This document shows, piece by piece, positions 9,192-18,060 of a stretch of DNA of 64,000 nucleotides (position 1 is its first letter; every line of letters begins with the position of its first letter). The DNA is from Chelatococcus albus (GTDB lineage Bacteria; Pseudomonadota; Alphaproteobacteria; Rhizobiales; Beijerinckiaceae): contig NZ_JASJEV010000001.1 in assembly GCF_030067675.1 (NCBI RefSeq), positions 262,309 through 326,308 of the forward strand, given 5' to 3'. The notes beneath the pieces were generated by a model that did no database searches, was not told the DNA's origin, and worked only from the letters and a program-made list of their open reading frames with translations. Position numbers and translations under genes: made by a program.

Positions 9192-10928
9192 ATGTTGCAG
9201 CGCGCCCCTCACGAACCGACCTTCGTGGAGCTCTTCACACCGAAACTCGTGACGGTCCTGAGGGAGGGCTACGGCTTCCGCCAGTTTCGCGCCGACGCCC
9301 TGGCAGGACTGACCGTCGCCATCGTCGCCCTGCCCCTGTCGATGGCCATTGCCATCGCGAGCGGCGCGCCGCCGGAGCGCGGTCTCTACACGGCGATCGT
9401 CGCCGGCTTCCTCATCTCGGCGCTCGGCGGCAGCCGCTTCCAGGTTGGAGGCCCGGCGGGTGCCTTCATCGTCCTCGTGGCCGCCAGCATCGAGCGGCAC
9501 GGCTTCGACGGCTTCCTGCTCGCCACGATGCTCGCAGGCTTCATGCTCGTAGCCATCGGCCTGCTGCGGCTCGGCACCTACATCAAGTACATCCCCCATC
9601 CGGTGACCGTCGGCTTCACGGCGGGCATCGCCGTCATCATCCTCGCGAGCCAGCTCAAGGAGCTCTTTGGCCTGCGGCTCGCCGGCAAGGAGCCGGCCGC
9701 GCTCGTGCCGAAGCTCGAGGCGCTCTGGGCGGCGCGGATCACCCTCGATCCGACGACCTGCGCGGTCGCCTTCGGCGCCATCGCCGTCATTGTCCTGGTC
9801 CGGCGCCTGCGCCCGCACTGGCCCGCCTTCCTCATCGCGGTGGGCCTCGGCGCCATCGCCACCTGGGCGCTCGGACTGCCGGTGGAGACCATCGGCACGC
9901 GCTTCGGCGGCGTGCCGAGCACGCTGCCGGCGCCGGCCCTGCCCGCCCTCTCGCTCGATAAGCTTCAGGCCGTTCTTCCAGACGCCTTCGCGCTCGCCCT
10001 GCTCGGCGGCATCGAGTCCCTGTTGTCGGCAGTCGTCGCCGACGGCATGAGCGGGCGGCGCCATCGCTCCAATTGCGAGCTCGTCGCGCAGGGCGTCGCC
10101 AATGTCGCCTCGGCCGCCTTCGGCGGGCTGACGGCGACGGGGACCATTGCCCGCACGGCGACCAACGTGCGCGCCGGCGCGACGGGCCCCGTCGCGGGCA
10201 TGCTGCACGCCGCCTTCCTGCTCGTCTTCATGCTGGTGGCCGCGCCGCTCGCGAGCTTCATCCCGCTCGCAGCGCTCGGCGCCGTCCTTGCCGTCGTGGC
10301 CTGGAACATGGCTGAAGGCGCCGTCTTCCTCGCCATCCTGCGGCGCTCGCGCGGCGATGCGCTGGTGCTGCTCGCCACCTTCCTGCTCACGGTCTTCCGC
10401 GATCTGACAGAGGGCATCGCCGTCGGCGTCGTGCTCGGCAGTCTCCTGTTCATGCACCGCATGGCGGCACTCGTCGCCGTCGCCGGCGAAGCGACGCTGA
10501 TGGCGACCGATCAGGCGGACGCGGGCGAGCGCACGGCCGCGACCTACGACGCGGCAGCCGCATCGGATCGTGACATTCTCGTCTACCGGATCGCAGGCCC
10601 GCTTTTCTTCGGCGCGGCGGCGAGCGTCGGCTCCGTGCTCGAGCGCATGGGCGACTATCCGCGCGCGCTCATCCTCGATGTCAGCGCCGTGCCGCTGGCC
10701 GACTCGACGGCGGCGCTGTCCCTGCGAACCTTCATCGACAAGGCGCGCCGCCACGGGGCGCGCGTCTACGTCGCGGGTGCCGTTCCGCCCGTGCGACGCA
10801 CGCTGGCGCATGAGGGCCTGCGTGTGCCGGTCGTACGCTATGCTGCGACGGTCTCCGACGCCCGGGCCGCCGCCGCACGCGCCCTTGCCCCGGCGGTGGA
10901 GACGGCGGCCTCAAGCCGCGCCGCCTGA
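9192..10928 (+). CDS. SulP family inorganic anion transporter with STAS domain
   Basis: Inner-membrane permease of the SulP/SLC26 family, 578 residues. Residues 1-400 are hydrophobic with about ten to twelve membrane segments and include GLTVAIVALPLSMAIAIASG, GLYTAIVAGF and the SRFQVGGPAGAFIVL motif. About residues 455-570 form a cytoplasmic STAS domain with ALILDVSAVPLADSTAALSL, where the ADST serine is the usual regulatory site. Substrate (sulfate, bicarbonate or C4-dicarboxylate) cannot be read from sequence. It is divergent from the quinone oxidoreductase gene and its 3' end overlaps the convergent terC by 18 bases. Confidence 0.94.
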   Translation: MLQRAPHEPTFVELFTPKLVTVLREGYGFRQFRADALAGLTVAIVALPLSMAIAIASGAPPERGLYTAIVAGFLISALGGSRFQVGGPAGAFIVLVAASIERHGFDGFLLATMLAGFMLVAIGLLRLGTYIKYIPHPVTVGFTAGIAVIILASQLKELFGLRLAGKEPAALVPKLEALWAARITLDPTTCAVAFGAIAVIVLVRRLRPHWPAFLIAVGLGAIATWALGLPVETIGTRFGGVPSTLPAPALPALSLDKLQAVLPDAFALALLGGIESLLSAVVADGMSGRRHRSNCELVAQGVANVASAAFGGLTATGTIARTATNVRAGATGPVAGMLHAAFLLVFMLVAAPLASFIPLAALGAVLAVVAWNMAEGAVFLAILRRSRGDALVLLATFLLTVFRDLTEGIAVGVVLGSLLFMHRMAALVAVAGEATLMATDQADAGERTAATYDAAAASDRDILVYRIAGPLFFGAAASVGSVLERMGDYPRALILDVSAVPLADSTAALSLRTFIDKARRHGARVYVAGAVPPVRRTLAHEGLRVPVVRYAATVSDARAAAARALAPAVETAASSRAA

Positions 10929-11693
10929 ACCCGCGCCGCCTGAACCCGAGCCTTCCCGCACCACGGCCCGCTGCCTGTGCTGCAGGCGCTTGCGGCGGGC
11001 GAGCACGTTGATGAACTCCACCGCCACGGCGAAGGCCATGGCCGAATAGATGTAGCCGCGCGGGATGTGGAAGCCGCCGCCCTCGGCGCAGAGCGACACG
11101 CCGATGAGGATGAGGAAGGCGAGCGCCAGCATCTTCGTGGTCGGATGCTCCGCGATGAAGCGGCTCACGGTGCCCGCGGCAAAGTACATGACCGCCATCG
11201 AGATGACGACGGCGATGACCATGATCGCGAGGTCCTGCGCCATGCCGATGGCAGTGACGATCGAGTCGATCGAGAAGACGAGGTCGATCAGCGTGATCTG
11301 CAGAACGGCGGCGGTAAAGGCGCCGGGGGCCTCGCTGCGCCACTCCTCTTCGTCCGGCCCCTCGATCTCGCCGTGGATCTCGCTCGTCGCCTTGGCGATG
11401 AGGAAGAGGCCGCCGCCGATCAGGATGAGGTCACGCCAGGAGAACCCCTCGCCGAAGATCGTGAAGACGGGCTCGGTCAGCCGCATGATCGACGTCAGGG
11501 TGAAGAGGAAGATGACGCGGAAGACGAGCGCGAGCAGGAGCCCGATCTGGCGGGCCTGTTTGGCCTGGCTTGCCGGCAATCGCGCCACCAGCACGGAGAT
11601 GAACACGACGTTGTCGATGCCGAGCACGATCTCCATGGCGGTGAGCGTGACGAGTGCGGCCCAGGCATTCGGGTCGGCAAGCCAGGCGAACAT
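10911..11693 (-). CDS. TerC family integral membrane protein
   Basis: A 260-residue membrane protein of the TerC family, linked in other bacteria to metal-ion export or metalation of exported proteins. The acidic membrane motifs AMEIVLGIDNVVFISVL near residue 15 and LIDLVFSIDSIVTAIG near residue 125 are both intact. About seven membrane segments are expected, with a highly charged loop GEIEGPDEEEWRSE between them. The ATG at 11693 places the first membrane segment at the usual position; the longer frame adds an unlikely basic leader. The C-terminal tail is Gly/Ala-rich and overlaps the sulP 3' end. Confidence 0.92.
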   Translation of the reverse strand: MFAWLADPNAWAALVTLTAMEIVLGIDNVVFISVLVARLPASQAKQARQIGLLLALVFRVIFLFTLTSIMRLTEPVFTIFGEGFSWRDLILIGGGLFLIAKATSEIHGEIEGPDEEEWRSEAPGAFTAAVLQITLIDLVFSIDSIVTAIGMAQDLAIMVIAVVISMAVMYFAAGTVSRFIAEHPTTKMLALAFLILIGVSLCAEGGGFHIPRGYIYSAMAFAVAVEFINVLARRKRLQHRQRAVVREGSGSGGAGSGGAA

Positions 11694-11854
11694 CGGGGGG
11701 ATTCTCCGTGACGAAGCGCGGACAGGAGTAGGAAGCGCAGACAATCATGTGGTCGCCCGCGCGACAACTCGCCACCCGGAGCCTGCGTCGCCCCGACGCT
11801 GGCGCCGGGGGCTGCATCGCGCTACCCCTTGGCCCCGAAGGGAGATTGCGAGCC

Positions 11855-13081
11855 ATGGCGACACATATGGCCGACATCGCGGTGGTCGGGGCTGGTCCGG
11901 CGGGGCTAGCGGCGGCCATCGCCTTCGCGCGCGAGGGCTTCAGGACTCTGCTCGTCGGCGCGCCCGACGCGCGCAGGGACGGACGCACGGTCGCGTTGCT
12001 CGACGGATCGGTGCGCTTCCTCTCCGCCATCGGCGCCTGGGAGGCGATAGCACCACAGGCGGCGCCGCTCGTCACCATGCGCATCATCGACGATACGGGC
12101 AGCCTATTCCGCCTGCCGCCGGTCGCCTTCCAGGCGCGCGAGATCGATCTCGGCGCCTTCGGCTACAACATCGAGAACGTGGCACTCGTCGCCGGCCTCG
12201 CCGCGGTGGCGGCGGGCTGCGAGGACCTCACCGTCGTTCCGGCCCTTGCCGAGGGCATGCGCATCGAAGGCGCCCATGCCCTGCTCACGCTCGCCGACGG
12301 CGCGACGGTGCGCGCGCATCTCGTGCTTGCCGCAGACGGCCGTCGGTCGCGCCTCAGGGAGGCCGCCGGCATCGCGACCCGCGACTGGTCCTATCCGCAG
12401 GTGGCACTCACGGCCGTGCTCACGCATTCGCGCGACCATGCGGAGGCGTCAACGGAGTTCCATACCCGTTCGGGTCCCTTCACGCTCGTGCCGCTCCCCG
12501 GCCGGCGTTCGAGCCTCGTCTGGGTCGCGAATCCGGCTGTGGCGGAGCGTCTCGCAGCGCTCGACGACACCGCCTTCGCCCGCGCTGTCGAACGCCAGGC
12601 CCATTCGCTGCTCGGCAGCATGGCAGTGGACGGACCGCGCGGCGCGGTTCCCATGTCCGGCCTCTCGGTCTCCCGCTTCACGGCGCCGCATCTGGCGATC
12701 GCCGGCGAGGCCGCGCACGTCTTTCCACCCATCGGCGCACAGGGCCTCAACCTCGGCCTGCGCGACGTGGCCGCCCTGCGCGATGCGGTGGCCGACGCGC
12801 GCGACGCCGGCGAGGACATCGGCGGCGTGGCCGCCCTCGCCGCCTACGAGCGGAGCCGCGGCCTCGACGTCCGCATGCGCACGGCGGCCATCGATACCCT
12901 CAACCGGACACTCCTCAGCGATTTCCTGCCGCTCGACCTGCTGCGCGGCGCCGGGCTCCTGGCGCTCGACCTCATCGGCCCGTTACGGCGCACGGTGATG
13001 CGGGAGAGCCTCGTTCCGCGCCTGTCCACGCCCCGCCTGATGCGGGCGCCGGTCATGGACACCGCCGGTGTCGCCTTCTGA
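11855..13081 (+). CDS. FAD-dependent monooxygenase, UbiH/UbiF/COQ6 family
   Basis: Flavin hydroxylase family acting on ubiquinone ring carbons; 408 residues, full length. It has the N-terminal dinucleotide fold DIAVVGAGPAGLAAAIAFA, the middle DG motif (VLAADGRRSRLREAAG), and the C-terminal GEAAHVFPPIGAQGLNLGL that closes the FAD site. The ATG at 11855 is preceded by an AAGGGAGA Shine-Dalgarno and starts just before the nucleotide fold; the upstream extension has no family character. Which ring position it hydroxylates cannot be decided because alphaproteobacterial UbiL, UbiM and UbiH are all close. Confidence 0.92.
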   Translation: MATHMADIAVVGAGPAGLAAAIAFAREGFRTLLVGAPDARRDGRTVALLDGSVRFLSAIGAWEAIAPQAAPLVTMRIIDDTGSLFRLPPVAFQAREIDLGAFGYNIENVALVAGLAAVAAGCEDLTVVPALAEGMRIEGAHALLTLADGATVRAHLVLAADGRRSRLREAAGIATRDWSYPQVALTAVLTHSRDHAEASTEFHTRSGPFTLVPLPGRRSSLVWVANPAVAERLAALDDTAFARAVERQAHSLLGSMAVDGPRGAVPMSGLSVSRFTAPHLAIAGEAAHVFPPIGAQGLNLGLRDVAALRDAVADARDAGEDIGGVAALAAYERSRGLDVRMRTAAIDTLNRTLLSDFLPLDLLRGAGLLALDLIGPLRRTVMRESLVPRLSTPRLMRAPVMDTAGVAF

Positions 13082-13115
13082 GCATGCAGGCACGACCTGC
13101 CGCCACGGCCGCGTA

Positions 13116-14243
13116 TCAGGCCACGGGCACGATCTCCTCGTCGTTCTCCCCCGCCGCGGGGACGCGGCGCACATCGCCCTGAGGATCGCGGAACGGCGGC
13201 GCGATCGGCACGGTCGCGGCCGGCATGCGCTTGCCGGAGGGTTCCTCGACGTGGCCGGCAAAGAGGCCGCGCGCGTGGAAATGCGGATCGGCGACGGCTT
13301 CGGCGAGCGAGGCAACGATGGTGCAGCAGCAGTCGAGGGGGCCGAGAACGGCCTCCCAGTGGGCGGCAGTCTCCCGCCGCACGATGTCGGCGATCGCCCG
13401 CCGGGTCGCCGCCGCGTCGAGGCGGTCGTCCCGGAACGGCCGCGGCAGGCCGATGCCCTCGCAGAAGGCCGCCCAGAACTTCTCCTCGAGCGCCCCGACC
13501 GCAAGAAAGCGATTGTCCTTCGTCGCATAGAGCGCGTAACGCGGCGAGCCACCCGCCAGGAAGTTCTCGCCCGCCCCCGGAAAGTGGCCCGTCGCGCGGC
13601 CTTCCGCCAGGCCATACCAGGCAAAGGTGAACATGGCGTCGGCCATGGCGATGTCGATGTAGGACCCCTCACCCGTTGTGTCGCGCCGCCTCAGGCCCAA
13701 CAGGATGTTGATGACGGCGGGCATCGCGCCGCCGCCGATGTCTGCCACGAGCGCCGGCGGGACGACAGGTGTCTCAGGCGTTCCGGGGGACAGGGAGAGG
13801 AGCCCGGTCACGGCGGCATAGTTGAGGTCGTGGCCCGCTTCGCCCGCGCGAGGGCCCGTCTGGCCGTAACCCGTGATCGAGCAGTAGACGATGCGCGGAT
13901 TGACGGCCCGGACCGCCTCGTAATCGAGGCCGAGGCGCTTCATGACCCCCGGGCGAAACTGCTCGACGAGCACGTCCGCCCGCTCGACGAGGGGCATCAG
14001 GCGCTCGCGCTCGGCCTTCTGCTTGAGGTCGAGCACGACGCTTTTCTTTCCCCGGTTGAGCACGGCAAAGGGGGCCGAGGTCGCGCCGAAGCGCGGCGGA
14101 AAGCCGCGCATGTCCTCGCCGCCGGGTTTCTCGATCTTGATCACCTCGGCGCCGGCCTCGGCCAGCATCAGGGTCGCGAGCGGGCCCGGCAGAAGCGTCG
14201 TGAAATCGAGGACAAGGAGATCGCTGAGGGGCGGCAGGAGCAT
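13116..14243 (-). CDS. Family III CoA-transferase (CaiB/BaiF), alpha-methylacyl-CoA racemase-like
   Basis: A 375-residue CaiB/BaiF enzyme. The N-terminus VLDFTTLLPGPLATLMLAEAG and IKIEKPGGED form the CoA-binding start of the family. AGHDLNYAAVTG with His138-Asp139, and PPALVADIGGG with Asp168, match the catalytic His and Asp of alpha-methylacyl-CoA racemases rather than the single Asp of formyl-CoA transferase. It may racemise 2-methylacyl-CoA or move CoA between acids. The ATG at 14243 is used here, but a GTG at 14255 overlaps the upstream AEC gene stop by four bases (GTGA) and may be the real coupled start. It is co-directional with the AEC transporter and close to the malyl-CoA lyase. Confidence 0.9.
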   Translation of the reverse strand: MLLPPLSDLLVLDFTTLLPGPLATLMLAEAGAEVIKIEKPGGEDMRGFPPRFGATSAPFAVLNRGKKSVVLDLKQKAERERLMPLVERADVLVEQFRPGVMKRLGLDYEAVRAVNPRIVYCSITGYGQTGPRAGEAGHDLNYAAVTGLLSLSPGTPETPVVPPALVADIGGGAMPAVINILLGLRRRDTTGEGSYIDIAMADAMFTFAWYGLAEGRATGHFPGAGENFLAGGSPRYALYATKDNRFLAVGALEEKFWAAFCEGIGLPRPFRDDRLDAAATRRAIADIVRRETAAHWEAVLGPLDCCCTIVASLAEAVADPHFHARGLFAGHVEEPSGKRMPAATVPIAPPFRDPQGDVRRVPAAGENDEEIVPVA

Positions 14244-14251
14244 TCGCACAC

Positions 14252-15226
14252 TCACGACGGAAAGAGGTCGTGAGGCATCTTGCCCGTCTTGATGAGCCAG
14301 AGGAAGGCCATCAGCGTCACCATCGAGGCGACCGTGCCGAGCAGGATGCAGGCGGAGGCACGCTCCATGCCCACCTTGTAGTGCGCCGACAGGACGAAGA
14401 TGTTCAACGCCGGCGGCAGCGCCGCCATCAGGACGGCCGCATAGACCCACACCGGATCGAAATCGCCGAGCCCGGACAGCACCACCCACACGAGAAGCGG
14501 ATGGGCGACGAGCTTCACGGTAACGAGAATCGGCACCTCGATCGGCAGCTTGCGCATGGGCCGCAGGGCCACCGTGACACCGAGGATGAAGAGCGCGCAG
14601 GGCGCGGCGGCATTCGCCAGCCAGCTCACCATCTTGTCGGCGAAACCCGGCAGCTCGAACCGCGCATAGCTCGCCAGCACCCCTACGGCAGTCGCGATGT
14701 TGAAGGGGTGGGTCACGACACGCCGGGCCACCTCGCGGGCCGTCGCGGCGACGCTGCGCTTCTCCACCCCTCCGATCGTCATGAGGAAGGGCACGAGCGT
14801 GAACAGGAGCGCATTGTCGAAGACGAAGATGAGCGCCACGGGCGGGCTCGCCGCCGTGCCGAGCGCGGCCAGGACGAGTGGGGGGCCCATGTAGCCGATG
14901 TTGGAATAGGAGCCGGCGACCCCCTGCAGCGTCGCCTGCGGCAGATCCCCGCGCGAAAGGAGGAGGCCCGTCACGAAGGACGACGCGAAGATGCAGAAGG
15001 TCGTCAGCGTCGTCGCCAGGATGAAGTGCCAGTTGGCGAGTTCCTGTAGCGGCGTCGAGGCGATGAGCCGGTAGAAGAGTGGAGGCAGCGCGACGAAGAC
15101 GACGAAGAACTGCATCCACGCGAGCCCCTCCGCCGGCAGCTTCACCACCTTCCCGCAGAGGAACCCGAGTGCGATCAGGCCGAAGAACGGCGCGACGAGG
15201 CTGACGAGCCCGGCGAGATCGGCCAT
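14252..15226 (-). CDS. AEC family transporter (auxin efflux carrier type)
   Basis: A 324-residue hydrophobic protein with about ten membrane segments, starting [20 protein letters not shown]. Family marks are the [16 protein letters not shown] segment, [19 protein letters not shown] and the [13 protein letters not shown] repeat in the second half. Bacterial AEC proteins move organic anions such as malate and malonate. The ATG at 15226 has a GGAA 9 bases upstream; the longer frame adds a polar leader not seen in the family. It is probably co-transcribed with the CoA-transferase downstream and is divergent from the malyl-CoA lyase, 227 bases away. Confidence 0.9.
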   Translation of the reverse strand: MADLAGLVSLVAPFFGLIALGFLCGKVVKLPAEGLAWMQFFVVFVALPPLFYRLIASTPLQELANWHFILATTLTTFCIFASSFVTGLLLSRGDLPQATLQGVAGSYSNIGYMGPPLVLAALGTAASPPVALIFVFDNALLFTLVPFLMTIGGVEKRSVAATAREVARRVVTHPFNIATAVGVLASYARFELPGFADKMVSWLANAAAPCALFILGVTVALRPMRKLPIEVPILVTVKLVAHPLLVWVVLSGLGDFDPVWVYAAVLMAALPPALNIFVLSAHYKVGMERASACILLGTVASMVTLMAFLWLIKTGKMPHDLFPS

Positions 15227-15453
15227 GTGGAGTTCCGGTCGTAGCGAACTGGTGCGGCTCGACAGGTCTTTACCGGTTCCGCAGGTCATGGCAACGCATC
15301 AGGCCTGCGGTGGCCGCGCCTCCGCCGGACCGCCAGCGCATGGCTGGTGCCGCTTTCGGCGACGAGACGACGTCCCTCCGTCACAAGACCTATGGACGAG
15401 GCCGCCGCAGCGACCATACTGCGCTGCAACATGACCGATCGGAGGGATCGCCC

Positions 15454-16497
15454 GTGAAGCTGCCGCGCCAGTTCTACCGCCCGCTCGCCCTCGGCGCGCC
15501 GGAGCCCTATCGCGAGCTGCCCGTGCGGCTCGAGCGCATGATCCACTTCGTCCCGCCGCATATCGAGAAGGTGCGCGCCAAGGTGCCGGAACTCGTGGGC
15601 CAGGTGGACGTTGTGCTCGGCAACCTCGAGGATGCCATCCCGGCCGATGCGAAGGCCGCGGCGCGCGAAGGCTTCATCGCGCTGGCGAAGAGCATCGACT
15701 TCGGCGCGACCGGCCTCTGGACGCGCATCAACGCCCTGAACAGCCCGTGGATGCTTGACGACGTCACGGAAATCGTCGCTGCGGTCGGCGACAAGCTCGA
15801 CGTGGTGATGCTGCCCAAGGTGGAGGGGCCGTGGGACATCCACTATCTCGACCAGCTCCTCGCCCAGCTCGAGGCCCGGCATGCGGTGAGGCGGCCGATC
15901 CTCATCCATGCGATCCTCGAGACGGCGGAGGGCGTCAAGAACGTCGATGCCATCGCCTGCGCCTCCCCCCGGCTGCACGGCATGAGCCTCGGGCCTGCCG
16001 ACCTCGCCGCTTCGCGCGGCATGAAGACGACACGCGTCGGCGGGGGCCATCCCGACTATAGGGTCCTCGCCGATGCGACCGGCGACGGCTCGCCCCGCAT
16101 CGCGGCACAGCAGGATCCCTGGCACTACACGATCGCGCGCATGGTCGACGCCTGCCAGGCGAACGGCCTCAAGGCCTTCTACGGCCCCTTCGGCGATTTT
16201 TCCGACCCGGAGGCCTGCGAGGCGCAGTTCCGCAACGCCTTCCTTCTCGGCTGCGCCGGCGCCTGGTCGCTTCACCCTTCCCAGATCGCCATTGCCAAGA
16301 AGGTCTTCAGCCCGGACGCGGCGGAAGTCGCCTTCGCCAGGCGCATTCTGGAGGCGATGCCCGACGGCACGGGCGCGGTCATGATCGACGGCAAGATGCA
16401 GGACGACGCCACCTGGAAACAGGCCAAGGTCATCGTCGATCTCGCCCGCAGCGTGGCGCGCAAGGACCCCGAAATGGCCGCAGTCTATGGCTTGTGA
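15454..16497 (+). CDS. mcl: L-malyl-CoA / citramalyl-CoA lyase, Chloroflexus type (HpcH/HpaI family)
   Basis: A 347-residue HpcH/HpaI-fold lyase. By recall it lines up nearly end to end with the 348-residue malyl-CoA/beta-methylmalyl-CoA/citramalyl-CoA lyase of Chloroflexus: [69 protein letters not shown] and [15 protein letters not shown]. The acidic metal ligands (ED in GNLEDAIP, E in KVEGPW) are present. Such enzymes cleave or form malyl-CoA from acetyl-CoA and glyoxylate. The start is GTG 15454 with GGAGGGA seven bases upstream; the longer upstream frame is not family-like. Its divergent neighbours are an AEC transporter and a family III CoA-transferase, which suggests a dicarboxylate-CoA route. 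Confidence 0.9.
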   Translation: MKLPRQFYRPLALGAPEPYRELPVRLERMIHFVPPHIEKVRAKVPELVGQVDVVLGNLEDAIPADAKAAAREGFIALAKSIDFGATGLWTRINALNSPWMLDDVTEIVAAVGDKLDVVMLPKVEGPWDIHYLDQLLAQLEARHAVRRPILIHAILETAEGVKNVDAIACASPRLHGMSLGPADLAASRGMKTTRVGGGHPDYRVLADATGDGSPRIAAQQDPWHYTIARMVDACQANGLKAFYGPFGDFSDPEACEAQFRNAFLLGCAGAWSLHPSQIAIAKKVFSPDAAEVAFARRILEAMPDGTGAVMIDGKMQDDATWKQAKVIVDLARSVARKDPEMAAVYGL

Positions 16498-16556
16498 ATG
16501 AAGACGGCGGCGGACCGCCCGGTTTCGCCGATTGACAGGCGTTCGGCGCGACTTAT

Positions 16557-16913
16557 ATGCGCGCCATGAGTATCGATGGACCCATGAAGGCGCGCGTCGC
16601 AAAATTCTCGATCGGACAGGTCGTCAGGCACCGCGTCTATCCGTTCCGCGGCGTGATCTTTGACGTCGATCCGGTCTACGACAATACCGAGGAGTGGTGG
16701 CAGTCCATTCCCGAGGACGTGCGGCCGTCGAAGGATCAGCCCTTCTATCACCTGCTCGCGGAAAATGCCGAGACGGAGTACATCGCCTACGTGTCGGAGC
16801 AGAACCTCGTGCCCGACACCTCCGGCGAGCCGATCCGCCATCCGCAGGTCGAGGATCTCTTCGTGCGGGGCGAGGATGGCGCCTATCGCACGCGCGGCGG
16901 CCTCGCCAGCTAG
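16557..16913 (+). CDS. hspQ: Heat shock protein HspQ
   Basis: Small HspQ/YccV protein, known in enterobacteria as a hemimethylated-DNA-binding heat-shock protein and Lon specificity factor. The core KFSIGQVVRHRVYPFRGVIF, DVDPVYDNTEEWW and QPFYHLLAENAETEYIAYV is intact, as is the C-terminal EPIRHPQVEDLF. Three in-frame ATGs (16557, 16566, 16584) precede the core and none has a clear Shine-Dalgarno; the longest (118 residues) is given. It stands alone, followed by a bidirectional terminator. Confidence 0.93.
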   Translation: MRAMSIDGPMKARVAKFSIGQVVRHRVYPFRGVIFDVDPVYDNTEEWWQSIPEDVRPSKDQPFYHLLAENAETEYIAYVSEQNLVPDTSGEPIRHPQVEDLFVRGEDGAYRTRGGLAS

Positions 16914-16953
16914 GACCGGCCACCCCTCGCCCTCTTCCCTCGGACCAAACGAC

Positions 16954-16978
16954 AACGCCGGGCCGATGGCCCGGCGTT
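16954..16978. terminator. Bidirectional terminator between hspQ and ialB-like gene
   Basis: A perfect 11-bp GC-rich stem (16954-16964 with 16968-16978) has a GAT loop and A/T outer pairs, placed between two convergent genes. Confidence 0.75.
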
Positions 16979-17000
16979 CTGTTTCAGATCTGTGCGCCAA

Positions 17001-17789
17001 TTACTGCTTTGCCGGCGTCCCGGGGGCGGCGGGAGCCGCCGGGGCGGCACCCGCACCCGCCGCGCCCTGCTGCTGCTCAAGGCGCTTGCGCAGCTCGTCA
17101 GAACGCTTCTGGAGCTCCTCCTGCAGCCTCTTCTGCTGTTCTTCGAGCACCTTGGGGTCTATCGGCGCACCGTCGAAGGCCTTGCCGAAGCCCGACAGCG
17201 GCACCTGGAAGGTGACTTCGCGCCCGACCTGGTTCTGCACGCTGACGTTGATGTTTGTGCCCTTCTTCATGCTGGCGACGTCGGCTTCCTTCACCTGCGC
17301 CTCGGCGAAGCAGCCGTTCGGGAAGCAGATGGCGTAGCGGCCGGCCGTCGGCTGGCCCTGGTCAACCGCAAAGCGGATGCCGGGCTGGAGGATGAGGCCG
17401 AGCGGCATGAGGAAGCGGACGACCTTCGTCGGCTCGCCCTTCACGTCATAGACCGCCACGGCCAGAACCGGCTGCCCCTGGTCGGACACGAAGTCGCGCG
17501 TCGTGTAGCAGACTTCCTTGTTGGCGGCCTGATCCTTGCCGCAGACCTTGGTCCAGTCGGTCTGCGAAGGCTCGGGCTTGACCTGCACGATCGTCGGGCC
17601 GCCGGCGTCCGCACCGGGCTGGGCCGGCTGGGCGGGCTTCTGCTGCTGCTGAGCGGGCTTGGCCGCGGGCTGCGCGGGCTTGGCCGGGGCCGGCTGCTGC
17701 GCAAGGGCAATTGTCGGCAAAAATGCGGTCGCGCCGGCGACGAGCGCCGCCGCGAGGCCGAGCGGCGCAGATTTCTTCACGAACGGCAT
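17001..17789 (-). CDS. Invasion-associated locus B (IalB) family protein
   Basis: Exported protein of the IalB family, first described in Bartonella and common in Hyphomicrobiales; 262 residues. It has an N-terminal signal peptide ending around ALAQQ, then a Pro/Ala/Lys/Gln-rich linker of about 45 residues. The IalB domain follows (WTKVCGKDQAANKEVCYTTR, RFLMPLGLILQPGIRFAVD, RYAICFPNGCFAEAQV) with paired cysteines probably forming disulfides. After it come a charged coiled-coil-like stretch (EEQQKRLQEELQKRSDELRK) and an Ala/Pro tail. The ATG at 17789 is chosen for its AGAGGA site; a GTG six codons earlier is weaker. The molecular role is not known. Confidence 0.9.
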   Translation of the reverse strand: MPFVKKSAPLGLAAALVAGATAFLPTIALAQQPAPAKPAQPAAKPAQQQQKPAQPAQPGADAGGPTIVQVKPEPSQTDWTKVCGKDQAANKEVCYTTRDFVSDQGQPVLAVAVYDVKGEPTKVVRFLMPLGLILQPGIRFAVDQGQPTAGRYAICFPNGCFAEAQVKEADVASMKKGTNINVSVQNQVGREVTFQVPLSGFGKAFDGAPIDPKVLEEQQKRLQEELQKRSDELRKRLEQQQGAAGAGAAPAAPAAPGTPAKQ

Positions 17790-18060
17790 CGAGTGATCCT
17801 CTTTCACAAGACCGACGAGCTGGCGCCCGAAGTCGTCCCCGCTGGCCCGATGTCGCGCACGAACGCCGCGGCATCGGCTCTCGCATTCTGGAGCCGCTGG
17901 CTTCGGTGCCGAATGAGGCGATTGAATGACACGACTCGCGGCTTCCTTTATCCGGTTCCGCCAAGGCTTTCCAGATCGGACCGGAACCTCGGTGGGGCGT
18001 GATAGGGTGAATCAACCGACATTTTCGAATCATCCCGTGGAATGGAGCCCCCCGCGCGCG

